NCBI GenBank assembly: GCA_001949185.1 | Contig: BDGG01000002.1 | Span: 279,783 to 343,782 of the forward strand | Source of the DNA: Ramazzottius varieornatus | Taxonomy: Eukaryota; Tardigrada; Eutardigrada; Parachela; Ramazzottiidae | Length of the DNA: 64,000 nucleotides | Reading direction: 5' to 3' | Part shown: piece by piece, positions 12,210 to 22,523 of the stretch | How the letters are laid out: each line of letters starts with the position of its first letter | How positions within the stretch are numbered: the stretch's first letter is position 1 | Notes under the pieces: generated by a model | What the model saw: only the letters and a program-made list of their open reading frames with translations | Database searches by the model: none | Told to the model about the DNA's origin: nothing | Position numbers and translations under genes: made by a program

Positions 12210-12575
12210 ATGGCACAAGGCCCAAGGGGGAAGCTGATAGCTGTGATGGGCGACGAAGACACGGTAGTAGGTTTCCTGATGGGAGGCATCGGAGAGCTGA
12301 ACAAGCAGCGCCACCCCAACTTTTTTGTGGTCAACAAGAACACCTCGGTGGGCGAGATTGAGGAAGCCTTCAAGAACCTTTGCAAGCGAGACGATATTGG
12401 CATCATTCTGATCAGTCAGAACATTGCCGAGATGATCCGTTACGTGGTGGACAGCTACCATCAAACGATCCCTACTGTCCTGGAGATCCCTTCCAAGGAC
12501 CACCCTTACGATGCCAGCAAAGACTCCATCTTACGAAGAGCCAAGGGTATGTTTACCTCCGACGACTTCCGCTAA
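12210..12575 (+). CDS. ATP6V1F: V-type proton ATPase subunit F (V1 sector)
   Basis: Intron-less 121-residue protein, the usual length for this family. Subunit F belongs to the central stalk of the V1 sector and couples ATP hydrolysis to rotation in the proton pump of endomembranes. Recognisable blocks are [20 protein letters not shown] near the N terminus, the [16 protein letters not shown] segment in the Rossmann-like core, and [14 protein letters not shown] near the C terminus. It ends with [10 protein letters not shown], as in animal orthologues. The first ATG after an upstream stop is used. A polyadenylation signal AATAAA lies 260 bp after the stop. It is divergent to NUP155 and convergent with MED10. 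Confidence 0.97.
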   Translation: MAQGPRGKLIAVMGDEDTVVGFLMGGIGELNKQRHPNFFVVNKNTSVGEIEEAFKNLCKRDDIGIILISQNIAEMIRYVVDSYHQTIPTVLEIPSKDHPYDASKDSILRRAKGMFTSDDFR

Positions 12576-12834
12576 CTTTGTAGAAGGCTTTATAAAAAGT
12601 AGTCGGGCATGTCAGAGTTTTATCTAGTCCCTGCATTCCATTCGGAAGAGATTTGATCACGTTGGTGTTCTCGTGTCAGTCAGAACGGTCTACTACTGTA
12701 GTGGGAAAACTTTTCGTTTTCATTCAGTGTTTTTGTGCTTCTGTCGCTGTACAAAAATGCGCAACGGGAAATGTCGTGAATAAGTGTCTATGTATGAGAG
12801 TTCCGGAGATCATTGATGCGTTCGTCCCGAGCCC

Positions 12835-12840
12835 AATAAA
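12835..12840 (+). promoter_or_regulatory. polyadenylation signal of V-ATPase F
   Basis: Canonical AATAAA in the 3' flank, only 37 bp before the stop codon of the convergent MED10 gene. The two transcripts may overlap at their 3' ends. Confidence 0.6.
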
Positions 12841-12876
12841 AGAAACGGGTTCGGAGATAGTCTAACGTTAAGTGCT

Positions 12877-13592
12877 TCAAAGAGGTCCACCAGCTTCTCT
12901 TCTCTCTCCAGCTGTATCTCCCCTCATAGCTCTGTATTTTGCCATCTCGTTAGGAAAGCTTCTGGCTAACTCCACCAGAAGGTGAGCTCTGAATTTCTGT
13001 AGAGAAAGCAATTTCGTGACTTCTACAGACTAACAGTAACAGACTGCGAAAGACAGGGAAACAACTGCATCATCTCGTCAACTTACTTTGAAAGCGTCGA
13101 TCTTGCCTTTGACTTCTTCGTTTTTCTGTATGGATTTCTCCATGCAATCTTTGGTGTAACTCTGGGGATTCAAACCTTGATCCACGTACTGGACAACTTC
13201 GAAAGGGACGCGGATGTCGCCCAGAGCGCCTTTGGCATAGTCCAATTCCCTCAGGCCGTTTATCTGTCCATTTCTGCAAAAAATGAAGGGACTCGACAAG
13301 ATCCTTCTCTTAACTGGCGCATGTTTGCATTGTAATTGGCTGATAGCGTGCGCAACCTGGTCATACAGTCTTAGTCTAGACGACTTGCTGTTGAGGTTCC
13401 ATATTTTACTGTTACCCACAATCTTTGGTTGATGACAGGTTGGCTGGTGGGTTGTACGTCCGACACAATGATTCCCAGCTCGCGATAACTTTCCATGACG
13501 CTTTCCAGCAGTTCCTTGAAATGGTCCAGTTGATCTCGTCCTGGCTGGTGATTCCCCAGTCCGGCGTTGCTCTGTCCGTAGGTATACTCCAT
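12877..13592 (-). CDS. MED10: Mediator complex subunit 10
   Basis: Component of the Mediator middle module that links regulators to RNA polymerase II. Three exons: 13592-13420, 13273-13087 and 12996-12877, with donors GTGGGT and GTAAGT. Family blocks in order are ELGIIVSDVQP with VINQRLN, then IRVPFEVVQYVDQGLNPQSY followed by TKDCMEKSIQKNEEVKGK, and FPNEMAKYRAMRG near the end. The length is about 159 residues, as in animals. An alternative ATG five bases upstream is out of frame. Intron 1 holds one palindromic GGCGCAC element. The 3' end lies close to the V-ATPase F poly(A) signal. Confidence 0.95.
13291..13365. repeat. palindromic GGCGCAC element (MED10 intron 1)
   Basis: CTCGACAAGATCC, AACTGGCGCATG, spacer TTGTAATTGGCTGATAG, then CGTGCGCAACCTGG. 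It fills much of the 146-bp intron. Confidence 0.75.
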
Positions 13593-14215
13593 CGCAAGCC
13601 GTTTCTACTTCCAGCTTCCAGGCAGAAGAATCGATTTTTGGTTAAACGTCACAGGAGAACTAGAGTCTGGAGAATGAACATGAACGAAAAAAGATCTCGA
13701 GACGAAGTGACAGGGTATTGCGCGTGCCTTGCAATACTGTAACGTAATATGACGCAGCGTGATATTGTATGACGTTCTGACGTCAGAGGACCGGAAGTAC
13801 TCGCCCGGAAGGAGGGAGATTTCAAAATCCATTGCGCCGCGGACCCCCTAGTCCCTAGAAAGACTTTCAAGTTTCGATCGCATCCCACATTCTGAAGCAT
13901 TAAATGTGTCAAATTTTTTTCACAATCAGTAGATTCTCCCGGTAGGGTTTACAGTAGGAGTGACATTGCTCGACGTGATCATCATCATTTAGATGATAGG
14001 TCAACTTCAGTCCTCAGTCCTCATGCATAGAGTAGATGCAACAACAGACCAGAAGCTGCAAACATGACCTGAAGAACTATGCACAAAAGCATACGCTTTT
14101 ACGTACACAGCTCAGAACCGAAAGATGCTGGCGTAATCCGAGCTCGATAGTCATCTCCCACAGAAATTCAGCTTTTAGACGGCAATAAGAAATGAACAAT
14201 AGTCTACTCCAAGAT
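13593..14215. other. intergenic, nothing recognised
   Basis: Between the MED10 start and the TDG stop. It should contain the MED10 promoter and the TDG 3' UTR. No domain-bearing ORF or clear repeat was seen. Confidence 0.4.
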
Positions 14216-15537
14216 TTATTTGGGGAAAATAACCTTTTCTTCAACGAGCGCATTCACTTTACCATTCAAAAAGTCTCGTAAATGTGCCAAGCCTTCATAG
14301 AACCTGAGCTTGTCTTCCAGTCGTGGCCACTTGGATCCGCGCGGGCTGGATGACGGCATGACGTACAGGACGATATCCGTGCCTTGCAGATAGTCTTCCT
14401 GTCTGCCCAGCTGGAAGTACTTTTTCCCGTAGAAAGCTTCGTAGATGCCGAGTCCGTTAAACGCTACAATTCTTGGGCGATACTGGAGGATCTTTCGCCG
14501 AAGTTCGAGAGCTCCTTCTTTTAATTCGGCCTTCGTGATGTCTGCACTTCCGGCGGTCGGTCGACCTACGATATTCGTAAGGCCGATGCCGAACTCCGTT
14601 ATTCTGTCGTCATCATTAAAGGTTAAAGGTTCAGGAACTAGACCTGAGCGGTACAAACATGGCCCTGAGAATAAAACAATGCCATTGAGCGATTCAGATT
14701 CGCTGCTTGGAAACAATCCACTCACAGAAATGATTCGCCGGGTTCGCGTAATTGTGGCCACGAGTCGCAGAAAACCGTCCTGGATTAAACCCAACCTGAA
14801 GGACCAAAGCAGGGTGAAAATAAAACTATCTAGGTTCGCTTGAAGAGCTGTCATGAGCTCAGAGGTACCTGTACTTTACATAATTATGGGCAGGGACAAA
14901 ATTAAAGGCAGCTGAGCGAAAGCGGTAGTACTCTGGTTGATTTATTTGATTGATCAATTTTAGCTGATCCGTCGTATTCCGTACCGCCTTCGCTCGGCTG
15001 CCCATAATTTTGTTCATGCCCATAATTATGTAAAGTACGTGTACTGATAATTGAGAAGGGGGAAGAACAAGAGCGTACTATTATAATGTCCAGACCTTCG
15101 CGCAACTTGTCAGCTATTCGGACGTCCTGTAACGTCTCCATGACTTTCTGTGCTTTAGAAGCCTTCTTCGGTGCGGGACGAGTTCTAAAGAATTAGGACG
15201 GGGGGTTCTCTTTAATACAGCGAGCAATAAGACCTAACTGTCACAACAGTACAAAGTTCCTATGCAGTAGATTGGCCGGAAGTTGATTGAGCGTCTTCGG
15301 TACTCACCGTTTCCGTGAGTCTTTAGTTCCTTCACCTTCCTCGATCTGTTTCATCGTTGTCGTCGGACTGTTAACTGGTACGTTGAACGGTTCCGTGGAT
15401 CCGCTAGTTAACGCAGAACTTGAGGTAGTACTCTGTGGAAGTCCAGCTGGAGGCTTCTTTGACGGCTGGAACGCAAAGCGCGCAAAGTTGAAACCCGTGC
15501 TGCTCCCCGCCATTACTACTTCGCCGCAGTTGTCCAA
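14216..15537 (-). CDS. TDG: G/T mismatch-specific thymine-DNA glycosylase
   Basis: Base-excision repair enzyme that removes thymine or uracil opposite guanine and, in vertebrates, oxidised 5-methylcytosine. Exons 15537-15308, 15184-15079, 14795-14726 and 14664-14216 join in phase. The MUG/TDG-fold motifs are intact: VGFNPGRFSA holds the catalytic-site Asn of the GxNPG motif, followed by GHNYANPANHFW, FGIGLTNIVGR, RPRIVAFNGLGIYE and VMPSSSPRGSKWPR. The N-terminal 90 residues are low-complexity and lysine-rich, as expected for the DNA-binding tail. Intron 2 contains a 168-bp foldback element. Confidence 0.95.
14871..15038. repeat. 168-bp foldback element (TDG intron 2)
   Basis: Near-perfect terminal inverted repeat: GTACTTTACATAATTATGGG at the left end, with its complement at the right end. 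A second arm match follows (CAAAATTA ... GGCAGCYGAGCGAA). Likely a MITE. The ATAATTATGGG end resembles that of a weaker foldback at 42523-42686. Confidence 0.85.
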
Positions 15538-16341
15538 ACGATTGTGGTCTTAGTTCAACACAGACACTACAAACTACAACAAGAACCAGGCTACAGTTGT
15601 CGCAATAACGGATAAAACTGTCAATCTTGCCGTGATAAGCTTTCCTGCCTTACCATCGAACTCGGCCACAGAGGTGGCATCACATGAACTACTTGTTACG
15701 ATCCCAGAGTCTAGACATAATTTCCGCTCCTTCCGCTTGGCGAAGCATCCAAACGTAACAGCCGAGAACACACTCCTTCTGCGGCTTCTGACAGGTGAGA
15801 TTCAAGGATTTAGTATACACTATGCATCGGTGCTTCTAGTTCTGGTCCTACTCCTAGAGTAGAGCTAGACGTACAGTGGCGTCAAGTCAGCCTGTTATGT
15901 CATGCCATTTCTATCATGTCGTCATCCGTGAGCGAAGCCCAGCCAACATGGACGAGCTGCTAAATATGGCTTCCTTGAATACTGTCGGAACTCATGGTTG
16001 ATTAATTGATGGACACTACAAATAGTTTGTGCAAGGCCATAATTCAGCAGTTCATGCATGCCGATCAACGACACGGATCAACCATTCTAAACAGCGTTGG
16101 ACCGTTGATTACCCAGCGAAATACCGAGAACAGTGATGAGCTGCTAAAAGGGGCCTTCAGTTGCACATGGCCTGCCAAAACCGCAAGCGGACGAAAACGG
16201 CGTTTGATTAATCATTACAGACATTAAGTTGCCACCGCCAGATGAAAGTCCCACTGTAGCTAAGATGAGTTGCAACGTCACTCATAAGCGCAGCAGCTGA
16301 TCAGAACTTTGAATAGCTGGGCAGTCACTATACTTCCCAAT
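15538..16341. other. intergenic, nothing recognised
   Basis: The TDG promoter side and the flank of the hAT element. Only short unrecognisable ORFs were seen. Confidence 0.4.
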
Positions 16342-16349
16342 GCCAGCCA

Positions 16350-19300
16350 TAGACCTAGCAATGGTATGGTTTTACCACACCACACCGAAAAAAACCACAC
16401 TTTTCGGTTTCGGTGTGCGTAAAACACCAAACCGAAAAAAGTGGTGTCCGTTTTACACCGAATCTTCGGTTTCGGTGTTCGAGGACACCACATCACACCA
16501 AACCGAAAAACTTTCGGTGTACCGGTGTTAAATAATAAAACAAATAAATAAGACCATTACCGCAAATCCTCGACTACGCTCGGTAGTTGATTGACACACC
16601 GTGTTGATTATTTCGTGCTGCAGAGACCCATAATCTGACAGATGCGGGGTGTTTTCCTATGGATGTGTACCTTTCTGTCCTTTATCGAACTTTCGCCCAT
16701 ATCCTTTGAACTCAGCTAGGTAGCATGTTTCGAAATAGGTTAACGTGGGACCAAGAGCTGGAGCAAATTCGTGCGGAGAGCGAAAAGAGGGATGGCTCAC
16801 GACGCGAAAGCGATGATGGCGAAATGGCCGACACCGATGTGCTAATGGATACTGTCTCAGCTGCCTCGCCGTTCCCGTCTCCAAGTACACCGACGTCGAC
16901 TGTCAAAAGCAAGAAGAGTGCGAAAGATGTGAAACATCGAGCGCCTGTCTACAAGTACTGGAAGCATTATGAAAGAGCCAAGAAGTTCAAGTGTGGCTTT
17001 GGTAACTGCTCGCAGACGTACGCGTACAGCAATTCCAGCTCTGTACTATCAACTCATACCAAGGGTTGTCATCGAACCGACTGGGAGAAAGCAGAAGGAA
17101 AGACGGCCAACTCCACCAGCTCACAATCAGCAGCAGTCCCGAAAGTCTTTCAGCCCGTCGTACCAAAAATGAGCCGTAAAGTGCAGCGAGCGCTTGACGA
17201 TCGACTCAAGCGACTCATCACAGGCGGAAATCTACCCTTCGCTCTTGTGGACTATCCTAATTCATAGAGTTTGCCCGAGCTTTGAATCCTTTGTACGAAG
17301 ACCCCAGCAGGAACACATTGAAAGCCTGGCTTGTTGCGGATTTCGGGAAGTACAGGCAGAAGGCAAGCCCTACTGCTTGAAAGTAATTTTACTCTGGACT
17401 CATTTAACATTTGGTCATAGTGCAATTTGTTTTCTAGGTGAGGGGACAGTTGGCTAACGTACCCGGCAGAATCTCCCTAGCATGATATCTATGGACGTCT
17501 GTAGCCCAGGAAGGATACATGATTACTGCACACTGAGTGACTTCTGAATTCGAGCTAGTGGAACTACTGCTCGGGTTTGTCAGCTTACCAGCAGAACATT
17601 CCGGAGAAGCTCTGAATGAAGAAGTCATGGCAATCTTAAGAGAGTACGGTATCGCGCACAAGACGTTCGGTTGGACCACGGATGGGGCTGCTAACATGAA
17701 AGCCTTTTTTAACGATATAAAACCAGAACTTCAACTAGAACGCCAAAGCCAGAATGTCAATACACAAGGTACAACGTCACGAACCAGTTTCGTACGAGAA
17801 AAGTTCATAGACTAACTGGTTTTGGTAACTAAGACCTAATGTGCTGGAAAAATATTTTTTATTTGTTTTTTGCAGTGTCGGAATTCCGCCTACGATGTGT
17901 CTGCCATGTAATGAACAACGTAGCGGAAGTTGGTGTCGAAGATGACCTGAAGATTGTGAGCCGAAAATGCGAAATTCGTACGAAAGCCTAAAGCAAAGAA
18001 GCAGTACATCGCGTTACGAGAGTCAGAGAAGGACAAGGACAAAGACAGGCACCTCAGACTACCCTTGGATGTCTCGACAAGATGGAACAGTACTCTACCA
18101 ACGCTGCGCGGCGCTTACGAGGCATGACATCATCTGAAAAGGTATGCTGCTACTTATGGTACCACCGCGTTCAAGAAGAATTTGCTCAAAGATTCCGAGT
18201 GGGAAGATGTGAGCCGTCTGATGAGTTTCCTGGTGCCGTTAGAGCAAGCTACTTACGACTGCTCGGCATCACGTTGTCCTACGTTTCACCTCGGCAAGCA
18301 GTGTCTTTCAATTCTCCACGACCACTTCAAGGAAAAAATAGTTGAGTGAGAAAAGAGCTGCGTTAATTTGGGAAATGTGGTTTTACGTGTCCACTTTGGA
18401 TCATGGATTCTCAAGTTACTTTATTGGAACAAAACTATTTTTTCACGGAATTCAATCTGGTTATATATTCAAATCCGAATTGAAGTTGCTCTTCTTTCAG
18501 GTTAATTATTTTTCCTTAAGGGTAAGGATGAGCTTCCAAATTTACTAAATTGGTGTTTGTGCATGATAATCATTTGCAGAAACCCTATATCAAAAGAACT
18601 GCTGCGAAGATGGCAGCCAAGCTGACGTCAGTGGAGCCCGATAGTTGGCAGCAAGAAGCCGTAACCGTGGCTCTTCTTGCGGATCCATGCGTCAAAAAAA
18701 ATGCCTTCGCGAATCCGGAAGAGAAGCTACAAGCTAAAGTGCTGAAGAAATACGCCGTTCTTTACTCAGATCAGAGTATCGGAATTCCGCACAGTTCCAC
18801 TGTTACAAACTCACAGCCTGCATCTCTACGCGAGTCTTTCCTGCGAAAAATCACCAGCGGTTTGACTGCTCAACAGAACAAAGTCGACAGTTATCTCGGA
18901 AGCTCTGCGGAGCCAAAATGTGACGTGCTGGCGTGGTGAAAGTCCCGCCGTAATGTCTTCCCTGTTTTATCTAAAATCGTAATAGACTTCATGGCTGTAT
19001 CTGCATCTTCGGTACCATCTGAACGTTGGTTTTCTCGCGCTGGCAAGGTTGTTACCAAGTATAGAAGTTCGCTTGGTAGTTTCACCGTGCAAGTTTCAAT
19101 GTGTTTAAAATCTTGGTATTTTTTTGAGTTTCCGTGTGCGGCGCAGTTTGATTTGTTGATGTCGAACTAATATTGAAAACTAGCTCTCAATAATTTTTCG
19201 GTTTTTCGATTTGGTATGGTGTGGTGTACGGAAAGTTTGGTGTGAGATTTGCACCACACTAGAAAAAGTGGTGCGACTTTCGCACCGAAAAAGGAATTTC

Positions 19301-19364
19301 GGTGTGGAGAAACACCAAACCGAAAAACACCACACCACACTTCATCACACTTTTGCCAGGTCTA
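16350..19364. mobile_element. hAT-superfamily DNA transposon, 3.0 kb, inactive
   Basis: The ends are TAGACCTAGCAA and the complement of TAGACCTGGCAA, giving imperfect terminal inverted repeats. The insertion is flanked by a perfect 8-bp duplication GCCAGCCA (16342-16349 and 19365-19372), diagnostic of hAT transposition. Both subterminal regions are arrays of TTTCGGTGTG-like motifs in both orientations. The interior carries a decayed transposase on the plus strand. Known for the family: 8-bp target duplications, BED finger, RNase H-like core and C-terminal dimerisation domain. Confidence 0.92.
16725..19120 (+). pseudogene. hAT transposase, broken
   Basis: Pieces follow the hAT order. A BED-type zinc finger lies at 16725-17267 (FKCGFGNC ... 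HTKGCH). An RNase H-like segment with FGWTTDGAANM lies near 17670. VRCVCHVMNNVA-like text (read as FRLRCVCHVMNNVAEVG) lies near 17880. The C-terminal dimerisation domain near 18560-19080 ends SSVPSERWFSRAGKVV. A stop codon follows DVLAW where the domain normally continues, and several frame changes occur upstream. No intact product is expected. Confidence 0.85.
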
Positions 19365-19372
19365 GCCAGCCA

Positions 19373-20473
19373 ACCGTAACTCCGATTACGCTACAGTATT
19401 TCTCGAAAATAAGGGGAGCTCCGGAAGGCAAGATGTAGCTTTACGACACGAAAGGGGCGGAGCAAGGCCGTAGCTACAGTTGCAAAGTGAACGGGAGTGG
19501 CCACTTAATCTCTATAATCATCAAACAGTTGGTAACGTGTACGTGGTATAGACTTCCACACACAGACATCCGGTTCAAACTATGTCACTCACGCTTTTTG
19601 CAGCCCACCGGTTGCTTGTGTTTGGCGAGACGGTTTTTTTTTGTTGTTCGGATTCCTTGATTGAATGAAGAGCTCATCTTGAGTTTTGTTAGTGGATTAC
19701 ATCACATTACGTACTGTATATCACCAACGTAAATTATATCGGTCCCACCTATTTGTTAGTGGAACGTAATCAATTAATCGCTCAGTCAGTGTGTTTGACG
19801 TTCCGGCAAGGCTCCCTTTAGCAGCTCATGTATGACCGGGAACAAGGAAAGGCTTCCCAACATCAAGTTACAGCCCACGGGAAGACGGCAATCAATCAAT
19901 CAGAATTTTTCAGGCTCAAAAAACCGTTTCCGATGTTGTTCGAGCACCAGGTCTCCTGATTTGTTCGGACAGAATTTACGCACGGATGATCAAATTGTCA
20001 GTTTTAGTTTCTCTTGGCAGGTTGTACGAGGCAGCGGCGTTGTTTTTGATATATCAGGCTGGGGCCGCTGGGTGAATCATCCGTCCATCTCTGGGGACGG
20101 AAACGGAAATACAGATTCACTGAAGCGAATTCCCTTCCCTCGATTTGCTAGATCCACTTTCTAGTTCCGCTTTCTCTTTGTCCGCGGTTTCAACTATAGG
20201 ACAGGGGAACTCTGTTCGATGCGTGTCTCCTAGGGCTTTCTTGGTCCAGTACCAGGAAGAGCATAACTGGATTTGCCTAGTTGACTTCGGTCCATTGGTT
20301 CAGGAAACGGAGGTTAGAGACAATAGTTTACTCAAGTCATCAGCAACAATTATCTTGCCTCTTCCGTCTCCCCTGGGCTGGTAGGCTGAATTCGGCTTCT
20401 GGCGTTGTCAAATTGCATGAGTGCCTATTGTCTGTGAGGTGCTCACAGATGGTTATTCTTACAGACGTTGAGA
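19373..20473. other. intergenic, nothing recognised
   Basis: The right flank of the hAT element and the upstream region of the SGNH-like gene. A 110-codon ORF at 19832-20164 has no recognisable domain and is probably chance. Confidence 0.4.
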
Positions 20474-22129
20474 ATGTCTTTCTTCCGTCGCAACTCCACG
20501 AAGCAGTCTTCCGAAGCTGCGTCAGAACCTCCGTCCCCATTACCAGCTCCCAAACGACTGACGACGCTGTCATCAGCGTCCAACTCCTCTCCACACTCAC
20601 CGAATTCCAGTTCTGCATCTACTGCATCAGCTGATGATAGCGAAAGCGGGTAAGCACAGTTCAGGCAGATATATGAACCCTGGTTCGGGTTCAGGTCTAT
20701 TTCCGCCAATTTTGTGGGCTCGCCTCGAAGGACGCAATTGACGTCATGCGGTAGCATATTCTTGATTGCGGTAATCTTACATCATGCGCGACTTCATCGG
20801 CTAAGCTTGTCATGCAGCATATTTTTGCAGTGCAACGATTTCGCTGGGAGCCGTGGAAGACCCTACCGTTCCTACGCCATGGTCTTTCGCCTTAGACTCG
20901 TCTTGGAAAGTATGGTTGATGGCTACTCTGGTGCAGTTGTGAATTCTTCAAAGATGATTTCCACGCAATTTTTCTGCAGGAAATGGAAGGACGCATCGAA
21001 CCCCCTAACGTGCGAGGAGATCGTCGTGAAGCGGAGGTACGCATAACCGAACGAGACTTTGGCCAAATAATGACGAAATTTCGGGCGCTATTCGCGTTGC
21101 AGATGATATTTGGAATCTAGACAAAAAACTCGGCAAGATCTAATTTGCGTAAGCGGCGCACGTATTCAACCAGTAACACTGAAACATTGCATCTCTCGAA
21201 AAAATAAAATCCGACAAGATCGGTTTTTCACATGGCGCACTCTGTCATTTGGTAACACTGAAAGCGTGCGCCACTTGGGAAAATTAATGTTGTCGAGCTT
21301 GTTCGGCGGGCTACCATCTGGTTTTCTAACTGTATTCGTTCATCATTGTTAATCTTGGCAGATTGTTCGACCGACCACCGACTGTGGTCCCTACGACGCC
21401 AAGATTCTCATCTGCGCCGACTCGATCGGCAGACCGCTGGAGCTGAAGATCATGGAGATTTGCGGACTGACGGTTTACATCACAGCTTGGGGTGGCAAAA
21501 CCATTGCCGATGTGCTGGAAAGGTCAGTCTTCCTTCGCTCCCGAGGTGTCGGAACAAAAGTCCTGGTTCTGATAGCCGGCACCAACGACATCTCCCAGCT
21601 GGTCTGCACTAACCCAGCCAAGTCAGCCTGTCCCACCTCCTGTCAGGAGGCTGCCAAGCAGCTGGTTAACCAGTACAGGTTCTTCCTCAAGCATAACTGT
21701 GATCGATATGATGTGGTTTTTCTCACTGAACTCCTTCCTCAGAAATGGGAGGATGAGGGTAAGCAGGCGTTAGCTACCATGCTGATAGAGTCTTTCAATA
21801 AGGAACTGGCCAACTTAGTGGCCGAGTATGAGTTTATGTTGTCGACCGATGATGAGAAGCGAGATCTTCAAATATTTCTAATTCCTGTCTATGATGAGTT
21901 TGATTTCGATGATCTCGATGCGCTAAATAACGGCAAGGAGAGTTCCGTCCATCTCAAGTACGTCGGGCTGTCGTCCGAAAGAGCATTCCGCCGAAATCAG
22001 GCCGGCGGTGACGTGCAGAAGCAGAGACATCCCCGGGAAAAGTTTGCCACGGTTATTGGCGAGTTTCTGCAGAAGAAGCTCTGCAGCAATAGTCAGACGT
22101 TGGAAAAGAAACAGGACGAAAGTACATAA
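20474..22129 (+). CDS. SGNH/GDSL-hydrolase-like protein
   Basis: Four exons (20474-20649, 20831-20909, 20980-21036, 21362-22129) join in phase to 359 residues. Residues 1-105 are Ser/Pro-rich and likely disordered. The C-terminal domain has an SGNH layout: block I ILICADSIGRP with the nucleophile-position Ser, the block II glycine in TAWGGKT, and block III LIAGTNDIS with the oxyanion Asn. The usual D-x-x-H block is SSVHL, with His present but the Asp replaced by Ser, so activity is uncertain. There is no signal peptide, which suggests an intracellular role. Intron 3 contains two palindromic repeats. Substrate unknown. Confidence 0.75.
21126..21300. repeat. palindromic GGCGCAC element, tandem pair (SGNH-like gene intron 3)
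   Basis: The first copy is AACTCGGCAAGATC ... AAGCGGCGCACG ... with a degenerate right half. The second, well preserved, is CCGACAAGATCGG ... CATGGCGCAC ... AAGCGTGCGCCACTTGGG ... TTGTCGAGC. Confidence 0.85.
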
Positions 22130-22523
22130 TATTTCATTCATCACAACAAAAAGTTTGATTTTTTCCAGTAACGTGTTTGTTTTGTGTCGTTTTGAGGCGG
22201 AAGTCTGTTTGATCGATGAAATCCAATTCGTCACCTTCGGATTCTGTTTCCGATGAGGCCACCGCCGGAAAAGTTTGTCCTCTCGAGTAAACAGAGCACT
22301 TGATGAACTATGACTGTCATCTGTACATTTTGCATACGTTGTAATTTCGCAAGGTGGTAACATAGCAAATCGATTTCTGTGCATGGAAGATGGCCGCCAT
22401 GATCTTTACCAAAGTACACGTCGTTGTGGTTTGCCGATGTGGTCCGCCGATAAGCCATGAAACTTGCGTCTTGGTTCAAAGTTGGAAAATAGGAGGAAAT
22501 TGACGTAGCAAGCTAATCAGGTC

